5,299 bases of DNA from Spirochaetia bacterium (GCA_900769955.1 CAAGIP010000107.1:1-5299), one strand, 5' to 3'; positions 1 through 5,087 are shown, numbered from the stretch's first letter. Notes: generated from the sequence alone by a model not told the origin. Translations and numbers: made by a program.

Positions 1-908
1 CCGTGCTGATGAATGCCCGATTCATGGGCAAAGGCGTTGGCACCGACAATTGCCTTCGACGGGTTGATCTTCACACCCGTCGTTGATGAAAGCAGCCTTG
101 CAGCCCTCGTGATCTCGGTGGTCACGATCCTGTTCTCATAGGGATAGAGGTCGGGACGGGTATGCATGAGCATCGCAAGCTCTTCCATTGCCGCATTACC
201 TGCTCTTTCGCCTATGCCGCAGAGCGTGCACTCGATCTGGCGGGCACCAGCCTTAACGCCTGCCATCGAGTTGGCAACGGCAAGACCGAGATCGTTGTGG
301 CAGTGCATTGAAAGAATTGCCTTATCCGCATTGGGAACATGGTTTCTCACATATGTTATCATGTGCTCTATCTCCTGCGGAGTTGAATAACCGACCGTAT
401 CGGGAAGGTTGACCGTGGTGGCACCTTCCTTGATCGCAAGCTCGACCACACGGCACATGTAGTCAAGATCGGTTCTGGTTGCGTCCTCCAGTGAGAACTC
501 GATGTTGGAGCAGAGGGAAGCGGCGTAGCGCACGTTCTCCCTGATCCTGTCCAGGGCCTCCTCACGGGTCATCCTGAGTTTGTACTCGAGATGGAGGTCG
601 CTGGTGGCAAGGAAGAGGTGAATGCGGGGGCTCTCTGCATGCTTTACCGCTTCATACGCGGCATCGATGTCCTTACGCAGTGCCCTCGCCAGGGATGCGA
701 CGGTACAGTTTTTCACCGCACCCGCAATTGCCGTCACACTCTCCTTGTCTCCGGGAGATGAGATGGCAAAACCTGCCTCGATTATATCCACACCAAGGGC
801 TTCAAGCTGTTTTGCGATCTTTATCTTTTCCTCCAGGTTCATTGAGTAACCGGGAGCCTGCTCACCATCCCTCAGCGTTGTATCAAAAAAATAGACTCTG
901 TCTGCCAT
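1..908 (-). CDS. leuA: 2-isopropylmalate synthase, N-terminal 302 residues (runs off left edge)
   Basis: LeuA condenses acetyl-CoA with 2-ketoisovalerate, the first committed step of leucine synthesis, in the cytoplasm. The translation opens MADRVYFFDTTLRDGEQAPG, the signature of the DRE-TIM metallolyase (HMGL-like) fold. R13-D14 supply the catalytic arginine and a metal ligand. The metal-binding HCHND motif gives H202 and H204, and GERAGN gives N238. The stretches AISSPGDKESV, NLPDTVGY and AFAHESGIH are typical of LeuA rather than citramalate or homocitrate synthase, although a close paralogue cannot be fully excluded. LeuA proteins are usually about 500 residues or more, so the rest of the catalytic region and the C-terminal leucine-sensing domain lie outside the window. 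The ATG is preceded by AGGGAAG, 5 bases upstream. It starts 25 bases after the ilvC stop and is the third structural gene of the operon governed by the upstream attenuator. Confidence 0.95.
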   Translation of the reverse strand, partial: MADRVYFFDTTLRDGEQAPGYSMNLEEKIKIAKQLEALGVDIIEAGFAISSPGDKESVTAIAGAVKNCTVASLARALRKDIDAAYEAVKHAESPRIHLFLATSDLHLEYKLRMTREEALDRIRENVRYAASLCSNIEFSLEDATRTDLDYMCRVVELAIKEGATTVNLPDTVGYSTPQEIEHMITYVRNHVPNADKAILSMHCHNDLGLAVANSMAGVKAGARQIECTLCGIGERAGNAAMEELAMLMHTRPDLYPYENRIVTTEITRAARLLSSTTGVKINPSKAIVGANAFAHESGIHQH

Positions 909-933
909 CTTATCTTCCCTGTAATATTAAGTA

Positions 934-1926
934 TTATTTCTTCAGCCAGCTCATCAGACTTCTGAGGCGTGCACCCGTTGTCTCGAGAAGGCTCTCTGCC
1001 TCAATTCTCTTGCGGGCGTTGAAGTAAGGTCTGCCGACCAGGTTCTCAAGCAGCCAGTTGCGGGCAAAGGTACCTTCCTGGATGTCCTTGAGGACTTCCT
1101 TCATAGCCTTCTTGGTGTCCTCGGTGATGATCTTGGGTCCGGTGATGTAGTCGCCGTACTCTGCAGTATCGGAAATGGAGTATCTCATGTATGCAAGACC
1201 GCCCTGGTTGATGAGGTCAACGATGAGCTTCATCTCATGGCAGCACTCGAAGTAAGCCATCTCAGGCTGGTAGCCTGCCTCAACGAGAGTGTCGAAGCCT
1301 GCCTTGATGAGGGCCGTGACACCGCCGCAGAGAACTGCCTGCTCACCGAAGAGGTCAGTCTCGGTCTCTTCCTTGAAGCTGGTCACGAAAACACCTGCCC
1401 TGCCTGCACCGATACCGATTGCATATGCAAGGGCGATCTGCTCTGAATCTCCGGAAGGATCCTGATGGACTGCGATGAGGGACGGAACACCCTTACCTTC
1501 CTGGAACTGGCTTCTTACCGTGTGACCGGGACCCTTGGGTGCGATCATGATGACATTGACGTCAGCTGGCGGCTTGATCTGGCCGAAGTGGATGTTGAAA
1601 CCGTGTGCGAATGCAAGGTACTTGCCCTTGGAAAGACCCGGTTCGATTGACTCCTTATAAAGCTTAGCCTGCTTCTCATCGTTGACAAGGATCATGATGA
1701 TGTCAGCAGCCTTTGCGGCATCGGATGCAGTCATGACCTTAAGTCCGGCTTCCTCAGCTTTTGCCCAGCTCTTTGAGCCTTCATAGAGACCGACGACGAC
1801 GTCGACACCGCTCTCGTGCAGATTGAGTGCATGTGCGTGTCCCTGGCTGCCGTAGCCGATGATCGCGACTGTCTTACCATTGAGTAAGTCCAGATTACCG
1901 TCCTGTTCATAATACATTCTGCTCAT
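934..1926 (-). CDS. ilvC: ketol-acid reductoisomerase (class I, 330 residues)
   Basis: IlvC converts 2-acetolactate or 2-aceto-2-hydroxybutyrate, using NAD(P)H and Mg2+, to the dihydroxy acids on the way to valine, leucine and isoleucine. The N-terminal Rossmann domain shows GYGSQG (residues 24-29). The active site shows H108 in FAHGFNIHFG, K131 in PKGPGH, and metal ligands D191 and E195 (DLFGE), E227 and E231 (FECCHE), with S252 in YSISDTAEYG. Length is normal for the short class I form. The coenzyme loop reads GLYEGSKSW. The two serines that usually contact the NADPH 2'-phosphate are kept, but a tyrosine stands where arginine is common. The start at 1926 is chosen because a GGAGG lies 5 bases upstream and residues from MSRMYY match the family; an earlier in-frame ATG at 1938 would fall on the ribosome-binding site itself. 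It lies 16 bases after ilvN. Confidence 0.97.
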   Translation of the reverse strand: MSRMYYEQDGNLDLLNGKTVAIIGYGSQGHAHALNLHESGVDVVVGLYEGSKSWAKAEEAGLKVMTASDAAKAADIIMILVNDEKQAKLYKESIEPGLSKGKYLAFAHGFNIHFGQIKPPADVNVIMIAPKGPGHTVRSQFQEGKGVPSLIAVHQDPSGDSEQIALAYAIGIGAGRAGVFVTSFKEETETDLFGEQAVLCGGVTALIKAGFDTLVEAGYQPEMAYFECCHEMKLIVDLINQGGLAYMRYSISDTAEYGDYITGPKIITEDTKKAMKEVLKDIQEGTFARNWLLENLVGRPYFNARKRIEAESLLETTGARLRSLMSWLKK

Positions 1927-1930
1927 ATGA

Positions 1931-1936
1931 TCCTCC
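1931..1936 (-). promoter_or_regulatory. ilvC ribosome-binding site
   Basis: GGAGGA on the minus strand lies 4 bases before the ATG at 1926. It sits in the short ilvN-ilvC gap and decides the start of ilvC against the in-frame ATGs at 1938 and 1953. Confidence 0.8.
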
Positions 1937-1942
1937 ATGAGT

Positions 1943-2464
1943 TCAGTTTTCAAATTCTATCTCGCTCAGAGCCCTTGAACCGCGTTCAAGAGCAGTGGTT
2001 CCGGTTCTTACCAGCTCAACGATACCGTACTGCCTGATGAGGGCAAAGAACGAATCGAGCTTCTCGCTCGTTCCGGTGAGCTGCATCGTAACGGTCTCAG
2101 GCGTCACGTCAATGATCTTGGCCTTGAAGATGTCCCCGATCTCGACGATGTGGCTTCTCGTCTCTTCATCAGCCCTGACCTTGATCAGCACCAGCTCCCT
2201 CTGAACGGAGCCGGAGGATGTCATCTCAAACACCCTTTTAACGTCATAAAGCTTCTCCACCTGCCTCTTGATCTGCTCAATGATGATCGAGTCACAGGTG
2301 ACGACGATCGTGATGCGGCTTATCTCAGGCTTCTCAGTCTCGCTTACCGAGAGGGAGTCGATATTGTAGCCGCGGCGGGAGAAAAGACCTACGACCCTCA
2401 TGAGCACACCTGCCTTGTTGTTGACAAGTATAGCCAGAGTCGTTCTTCTCTTCATTTCATCCAT
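1943..2464 (-). CDS. ilvN: acetolactate synthase regulatory (small) subunit, 173 residues
   Basis: This is the regulatory partner of the thiamine-diphosphate acetolactate synthase (acetohydroxyacid synthase) and confers valine feedback inhibition. An N-terminal ACT domain spans roughly residues 7-82, with NNKAGVLMRVVGLFSRRGYN holding the ligand-binding loop. N16, G19 and N34 match E. coli IlvH N11, G14 and N29 in identity and spacing, so valine sensing is probably intact. The C-terminal domain (about 88-165) contains ELVLIKV, IIDVTPETVTMQLTG and GIVELVRTG, as in IlvH/IlvN. Length is in the usual 160-175 range. The start at 2464 has AGGAGG 5 bases upstream. The frame stays open to a TTG at 2551, but that extension would run through the attenuator terminator and is not a credible start. 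A second ATG at 2455 is possible. No catalytic ilvB is adjacent, which is unusual because the two subunits are commonly encoded together. Confidence 0.95.
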   Translation of the reverse strand: MDEMKRRTTLAILVNNKAGVLMRVVGLFSRRGYNIDSLSVSETEKPEISRITIVVTCDSIIIEQIKRQVEKLYDVKRVFEMTSSGSVQRELVLIKVRADEETRSHIVEIGDIFKAKIIDVTPETVTMQLTGTSEKLDSFFALIRQYGIVELVRTGTTALERGSRALSEIEFEN

Positions 2465-2476
2465 CAGGACCTCCTG
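2465..2476 (-). promoter_or_regulatory. ilvN ribosome-binding site inside a small self-complementary element
   Basis: The transcript reads CAGGAGGUCCUG directly before the ilvN AUG. It contains a near-consensus AGGAGG (2470-2475). It can also fold as a 4-bp stem CAGG/CCUG with AGGU in the loop. The strong Shine-Dalgarno fixes the ilvN start at 2464. Whether the tiny hairpin affects translation is unknown. Confidence 0.6.
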
Positions 2477-2477
2477 T

Positions 2478-2512
2478 AAAAAATAACCCGTGGTTTTTGG
2501 TTTACCACGGGC
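2478..2512 (-). terminator. attenuator Rho-independent terminator of the ilv-leu operon
   Basis: On the minus-strand transcript, arm CCCGUGGU (2504-2511) pairs perfectly with ACCACGGG (2487-2494) across a 9-base loop. A G-U pair can be added at the base (2512/2486). The stem is followed at once by UUAUUUUUU (2478-2486). It ends 13 bases before the ilvN start codon and lies downstream of the Leu/Ile/Val-rich leader ORF, which is where an attenuator terminator belongs. Its 5' arm is the same segment that forms the competing antiterminator. Confidence 0.9.
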
Positions 2513-2540
2513 TACAACAAAAAGAACTAAAGCCAGTGGT
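2504..2540 (-). promoter_or_regulatory. antiterminator hairpin competing with the attenuator
   Basis: Transcript segment ACCACUGGC (2532-2540) can pair with GCCCGUGGU (2504-2512) at 8 of 9 positions with one internal U-C mismatch, and one more U-A pair (2531/2513) can be added. The second segment includes the whole 5' arm of the terminator stem, so the two hairpins exclude each other. The first segment begins on the base after the leader stop codon. A ribosome resting at that stop would cover it and let the terminator form. A ribosome stalled earlier, on Leu, Ile or Val codons, would leave it free to pair. I saw no convincing third segment in the leader that would pair with ACCACUGGC. Confidence 0.8.
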
Positions 2541-2627
2541 TTAGTTTCCAAGTAGTACTACGAGAATAAGGGAAATAAGAGCGATCAAAGGAAGGTGTTT
2601 TTTCTGAATTAACTGTGAACCTGTCAT
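2541..2627 (-). CDS. ilv-leu operon leader peptide (28 residues, attenuation sensor)
   Basis: The peptide begins MTGSQLIQKK and continues with the dense run LPLIALISLILVVLL (residues 12-26), ending GN before UAA. Fourteen of 28 residues are branched-chain (8 Leu, 4 Ile, 2 Val), 12 of them within the 15-residue run. A near-perfect AAGGAGGU (2633-2640) stands 5 bases before the ATG, so strong translation is expected. The stop codon abuts the antiterminator segment, and a terminator follows before ilvN. By analogy with the E. coli ilvL, ivbL and leuL leaders, its translation rate should report the supply of charged tRNA-Leu, tRNA-Ile and tRNA-Val. A hydrophobic run after two lysines could also form a membrane helix, so a small membrane protein is the alternative, but the RNA structures favour a leader. 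Confidence 0.87.
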   Translation of the reverse strand: MTGSQLIQKKHLPLIALISLILVVLLGN

Positions 2628-2632
2628 CTTTG

Positions 2633-2640
2633 ACCTCCTT
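2633..2640 (-). promoter_or_regulatory. leader peptide ribosome-binding site
   Basis: AAGGAGGU on the transcript is nearly the full anti-Shine-Dalgarno complement and lies 5 bases before the leader ATG. It is one of the strongest such sites in the window and the main direct evidence that this short ORF is translated. Confidence 0.85.
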
Positions 2641-2695
2641 GAGAACCGTATCCGATAGCTGTCTTTTAACTCTTTTCCCCCGAAAAAGTCAATGT

Positions 2696-2724
2696 ATTAT
2701 GCAAGAAAATGAATTTATTTTCAC
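2696..2724 (-). promoter_or_regulatory. probable sigma-70-type promoter of the ilv-leu operon
   Basis: On the minus strand, GTGAAA (2719-2724, 4 of 6 to TTGACA) and CATAAT (2696-2701, 5 of 6 to TATAAT) are 17 bases apart. Transcription would start near 2689 and give about 60 bases of untranslated RNA before the leader peptide. A competing pair, TTGACT (2687-2692) with TTAAAA (2664-2669), also at 17 bases, has a better -35 but a poorer -10. Either one places the whole attenuator in the transcript. Confidence 0.5.
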
Positions 2725-2853
2725 AGAATATTCAGCAAATACAACCAAACAAAACCAAACACTGCTGACAAATGTAAGAACCATAAATTAGCACAACCTT
2801 AAAACAATCGTATCAAACCCCAAAAACATATGACAAAAGAATCAATATACCGG

Positions 2854-2883
2854 TTGACAAATCAAAGACATTATTCAAATACT
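2854..2883 (+). promoter_or_regulatory. probable promoter of the DUF2188-like gene
   Basis: A perfect TTGACA (2854-2859) is followed after 18 bases by AATACT (2878-2883, 4 of 6 to TATAAT). This is about 23 bases before the ATG at 2907, so the untranslated leader would be short. The stretch between this promoter and the ilv promoter (about 2725-2853) is AT-rich, and I see no other element in it. Confidence 0.5.
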
Positions 2884-2906
2884 GTCATAAAGGGAGTTTT
2901 ACCACG

Positions 2907-3170
2907 ATGGCAGAAGAAGAAAAGAAAGAAGTCAAAGACGTTCACGAACTTGCCTGGGTTGAAGGAAAAGGCTGGGCAGTCAGGCGACAGGGAAGCGACA
3001 AGGTTATCAAGTATTTCAGAACGAAGATCGAAGGAACTGAATACATCCTCAAAGTCAGCGGCAACCAGAAGACAAGAGTAGTCATCAGGCTGAAGAACGG
3101 CAAGTTCCAGAAGTTCGACAATGCAGTCAGGGCACTTGCCTATGCAAAGGACAGCGGAGAGAACGAATAA
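2907..3170 (+). CDS. small DUF2188-like protein (87 residues), function unknown
   Basis: A charged N-terminus (MAEEEKKEVKDVHE) leads into a compact domain: GKGWAVRRQGSDKVIKYF (residues 20-37), a central RTKIEGTEYILKVSG helix, then VVIRLKNGKFQKFD. The order of GW-V-basic strand, F-T-(K/E) helix, and a final R/H-x-x-G-K strand resembles the DUF2188 family of small bacterial proteins, which has no established function. I make this match by eye, with moderate certainty. There is no signal peptide or membrane segment, so it should be cytoplasmic. AAGGGAG lies about 10 bases before the ATG. The gene stands alone with its own promoter and a hairpin terminator 8 bases after the stop, and nothing ties it to either flanking operon. 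High Lys and Arg content leaves nucleic-acid binding possible, but this is speculation. Confidence 0.85.
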   Translation: MAEEEKKEVKDVHELAWVEGKGWAVRRQGSDKVIKYFRTKIEGTEYILKVSGNQKTRVVIRLKNGKFQKFDNAVRALAYAKDSGENE

Positions 3171-3178
3171 GAAGCATA

Positions 3179-3202
3179 AATCCCCGGGGCCTCCCGGGGA
3201 TT
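3179..3202. terminator. shared hairpin terminator between convergent genes
   Basis: AATCCCCGGG (3179-3188) and CCCGGGGATT (3193-3202) form a perfect 10-bp GC-rich stem with a 4-base GCCT loop. It starts 8 bases after the plus-strand DUF2188-like stop and ends 4 bases from the minus-strand GH172 stop, so it can serve both transcripts. The T-rich tail is weak on both sides (ATT-ACCTTTAT on plus, ATTTATG on minus), so termination may be incomplete or helped by the strong stem. Confidence 0.8.
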
Positions 3203-3206
3203 ACCT

Positions 3207-4295
3207 TTATCTCGGCCACCTCTCCGAAGCAGGAAGCAGCTCATTGAACGGAACATGCGGTTCCGACTGATACCAGTATGCAACGGAAGAAATGTCGTCA
3301 CTGCGCTCAAAGATTCCCGAGTGACACGTTCCTATCTGCTGGACAGTTACCCGAATATCCTCACTGAAGAATACGGGATCCTTCTCATGCCAGCGGTAGA
3401 AAGCGCGCATGGGAGGAACATCATCATTGTGATAAGCGTTATACAGGGACCTGTCTTCCTTTGAATAAAAAGGATAACCGCAATACGGATATGAGAACGT
3501 CGTCTCAATCGTCTTACCATCCTCATGGCGGGCAAAACTCCAGGATCCACCGAAGTAATCCTCCATACCCGTACTGCATAGCGTCGGATACTCATCATCC
3601 CCATCGACATAGAACTTCACTTCCCCTTCACCCCACCAGTATCTGGAAAGCGTGGAAAGGGAAATGAAAGTCCCAAGGTAGACACCGCGCCCCTTAACGT
3701 TATCAAGAATCGTATAGTCCTTCCTTAAAACAGTGGGATTCTCACGTCTCCACGTGGCGTGGAAACGGAAATCAGAAGAAGAAACCTCATCCCCAAGCGT
3801 ATAGTCTATCTGGTAGAAGAATGCAGGAACCGCATTCGCATGCTGGTTCTCCACGGTAATAACAGCGCGTGACGAAAACGGCATCTCAAAATAGCAGTTA
3901 TATCCCCTCAGCGGCGCAACACAGACAAGGGAGGATGTAACAGGATAAGTTTCCCCGAAGCCGTTACAGAAGAAATCCCCGAGAGGAACCTCCACAGAAG
4001 GGGAAGCTTCCCCATCCCAATACATCCTGATGACAAGATCCCTTAAAAGGAACCGGTTTCTCTCATCAGTCCTATCGTCAACGGTGATCCAGATGTGCCT
4101 GATCATCCCGGGCCCCTGAATATCGCAAAGCTCAGTAACACTTCCAGGAGCAAGATCTAAAAGACAGGGAGAACCCTTCCTCGATGGCCCAAGCACGGAT
4201 GAAGCCATACAGCCCCTTCCCTTCTCCCCTGTCCTGTTCTCAGCATTCACTGACCGGGAAACAAGCTTACCCGGCCTGTACAGTAATTCACTCAT
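3207..4295 (-). CDS. DUF2961 / GH172 family glycoside hydrolase (362 residues)
   Basis: The protein matches the DUF2961 family, now glycoside hydrolase family 172, whose characterised members act on alpha-fructofuranosyl or arabinofuranosyl linkages. Visible landmarks in order are SRSVNAENRTGEKGRG (13-28), DIQGPGMIRHIWITV (58-72), VPLGDFFCNGFG (103-114), WWGEGEVKFYVDGDDEYPT (220-238), STGMEDYFGGSW (241-252), YPYCGYPFY (269-277) and YRWHEKDPVFF (300-310). E245 in the GMEDYF motif is a likely catalytic carboxylate. E264 is a candidate for the second, from memory of the family and not verified. There is no signal peptide, so it is probably cytoplasmic and acts on imported sugars. The ATG at 4295 is kept despite a weak ribosome-binding site because the family's N-terminal TGEKG block lies before the alternative ATG at 4208. 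It starts 8 bases after the upstream stop, suggesting coupled translation. Substrate cannot be told. Confidence 0.9.
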   Translation of the reverse strand: MSELLYRPGKLVSRSVNAENRTGEKGRGCMASSVLGPSRKGSPCLLDLAPGSVTELCDIQGPGMIRHIWITVDDRTDERNRFLLRDLVIRMYWDGEASPSVEVPLGDFFCNGFGETYPVTSSLVCVAPLRGYNCYFEMPFSSRAVITVENQHANAVPAFFYQIDYTLGDEVSSSDFRFHATWRRENPTVLRKDYTILDNVKGRGVYLGTFISLSTLSRYWWGEGEVKFYVDGDDEYPTLCSTGMEDYFGGSWSFARHEDGKTIETTFSYPYCGYPFYSKEDRSLYNAYHNDDVPPMRAFYRWHEKDPVFFSEDIRVTVQQIGTCHSGIFERSDDISSVAYWYQSEPHVPFNELLPASERWPR

Positions 4296-4303
4296 GAGTG
4301 GGA

Positions 4304-4879
4304 TTATACTGAAGCTCTCCGTCCGGGAAAAGACAGTTCAGGCACACCTTCAAAAATAATATTGGTTTCTTCCGCCTTCCTGTAGACCTTGAAACTGAAG
4401 TCCCTGATATCCGGCTCGTATTTCTCCGACAGCTCCATTGCAATGTTTATAGCCTGACTGTCATCAAGATCAGAACATACAGGAAAGATGAAGCTTTTTC
4501 CAAAAGATTCAGAGCATGCCACCACAATAATGTTACCGTTCTTCTGAGCCTTCCGAAAACTCTTCAGAATGGAATTCTGTCGGATTATTCCATCCACCAG
4601 GATTCCGATATCCCAGAAAACCGGAGGGTAACTCTTTCCATGCTCATATCGTACGATCATTGGAAAAGAGAGCAGAACCTCCATGATCCGTTCCTCCGAG
4701 TACCCTTCTGCAGGTAAAAAATGATAGTAAGACACGCCTCTGCCCTCATTGACATAATCTCCGATTTTCTTACCTCGGTAACACAAAACAGCACTTGTAT
4801 AACATCCTTCCTGGGTAAAAAATCTTTTCACCTTTTTCAGTGTAAAGCCATTTACACTAGCACTGCCTGAATAAGCCAA
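4304..4879 (-). CDS. hypothetical protein, about 191 residues
   Basis: I do not recognise this protein with confidence. It is mixed alpha/beta with no signal peptide or membrane helix. The N-terminal part (GFTLKKVKRFF then TSAVLCYRGKKIGDYVNEGRG) resembles uncharacterised proteins, often from accessory regions, with an EGxxxxAxLxxxGKKVGxxxxxGxG pattern. That likeness is from memory and weak. The middle contains PVFWDIGILVDGIIRQNSILKSF, and the C-terminal part has FSFKVYRKAEETNIIFEGVPELSFPG. The start is uncertain. TTG at 4879 has AGGAAGGAG 6 bases upstream and is preferred here; ATG at 4900 and GTG at 4915 lack a clear site. It overlaps the end of the 57-residue ORF by 23 bases and lies 8 bases before the GH172 gene, so all three are probably one transcript. 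It may be the main body of a gene broken by a frameshift. Confidence 0.7.
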   Translation of the reverse strand: MAYSGSASVNGFTLKKVKRFFTQEGCYTSAVLCYRGKKIGDYVNEGRGVSYYHFLPAEGYSEERIMEVLLSFPMIVRYEHGKSYPPVFWDIGILVDGIIRQNSILKSFRKAQKNGNIIVVACSESFGKSFIFPVCSDLDDSQAINIAMELSEKYEPDIRDFSFKVYRKAEETNIIFEGVPELSFPGRRASV

Positions 4880-5030
4880 CAGATTCTCCTTCCTCTTCAT
4901 TTTCTGCGAATGCACCGGACATACGATTATATGAAATGTACTCGTTAACCTTCTCCATAATGGTCCTGATCTGGAGTCTTGTCAGTCCAAGTCCCCGAAA
5001 ACAGCTTTCAACCAGTTTCAAGTTATCCAT
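4857..5030 (-). CDS. small hypothetical ORF (57 residues), first of the GH172 cluster
   Basis: The ATG at 5030 has AAAGGAG 10 bases upstream, a reasonable if slightly long spacing. The upstream TTG at 5039 lies too close to that site to be used. The peptide begins MDNLKLVESCFRGLGLTRLQ, a likely amphipathic helical segment, and then IRTIMEKVNEYISYNRM. It ends in an acidic stretch (ENEEEGE) that also encodes the Shine-Dalgarno of the next ORF. I recognise no family. The final 23 bases overlap the following hypothetical gene in the +1 frame. This fits either a coupled small ORF that delivers ribosomes to the next start, or the 5' part of a gene disrupted by a one-base change. It stands at the left of a divergent intergenic region shared with the Vsr gene. 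Confidence 0.55.
   Translation of the reverse strand: MDNLKLVESCFRGLGLTRLQIRTIMEKVNEYISYNRMSGAFAENEEEGESVGLFRQC
4886..4894 (-). promoter_or_regulatory. ribosome-binding site embedded in the 57-residue ORF
   Basis: AGGAAGGAG on the minus strand lies 6 bases before a TTG at 4879 in the frame of the next gene. It lies within the coding sequence of the 57-residue ORF, at its acidic EEEGE codons. It is the main reason to prefer TTG as the start of the 191-residue protein and to read the pair as two coupled genes. Confidence 0.5.
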
Positions 5031-5070
5031 AAAAATCAATCTCCTTTATCCTCATATTCTCACACCAACT

Positions 5071-5087
5071 ACGACATATGATGTCGT
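5071..5087. repeat. 7-bp perfect inverted repeat, candidate operator
   Basis: ACGACAT (5071-5077) and ATGTCGT (5081-5087) are exact reverse complements separated by ATG. The element sits near the middle of the 95-base divergent gap between the 57-residue ORF and the Vsr gene, where a regulator could act on either promoter. It has no T-tract and is short, so it is more like an operator than a terminator. No clear -35/-10 pair was found around it on either strand. Confidence 0.45.

Noticed and set aside
680..1027. Plus-strand open frames opposite leuA, ilvC and ilvN (for example 166-390, 680-1027, 1237-1446, 2150-2479)
   Set aside because: They are antisense shadows of well-supported conserved genes with no family signature of their own.
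1927..1953. Longer ilvC starting at 1953 or 1938
   Set aside because: The ATG at 1938 coincides with the GGAGG that serves the ATG at 1926, and the extra residues are not part of the KARI fold.
2465..2551. N-terminal extension of ilvN to a TTG at 2551, giving a 202-residue protein with another hydrophobic LALVLFVV stretch
   Set aside because: The extension runs through the attenuator terminator and antiterminator, has no ribosome-binding site at its start, and makes the protein longer than the family. The strong AGGAGG at 2470-2475 supports the start at 2464.
2628..2690. T-box riboswitch in the ilv leader
   Set aside because: The conserved T-box sequence (AGGGUGGNACCGCG-like) is absent, and the leader is far too short for the usual T-box stems.
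2743..2760. Tandem AACCAAAC copies 10 bases apart in the ilv/DUF2188 intergenic region
   Set aside because: The stretch is low-complexity A/C-rich sequence. Two short copies one helical turn apart are not enough to claim a binding site.
4120..4208. Alternative GH172 start at the ATG at 4208, preceded by a very purine-rich AGGGAAGGGG
   Set aside because: It would remove the family's conserved N-terminal ENRTGEKGRG block, so the purine run is more likely coding sequence for GEKGRG.
4303..4308. TATAAT on the minus strand 7 bases before the GH172 start, as a -10 box
   Set aside because: No acceptable -35 lies 16-18 bases upstream, the box overlaps the stop codon of the previous gene, and it would give an almost leaderless transcript.
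4857..4915. Programmed -1 ribosomal frameshift joining the 57- and 191-residue ORFs
   Set aside because: The second ORF is in the +1 frame relative to the first, there is no -1 slippery heptamer, and no downstream structure stands out.
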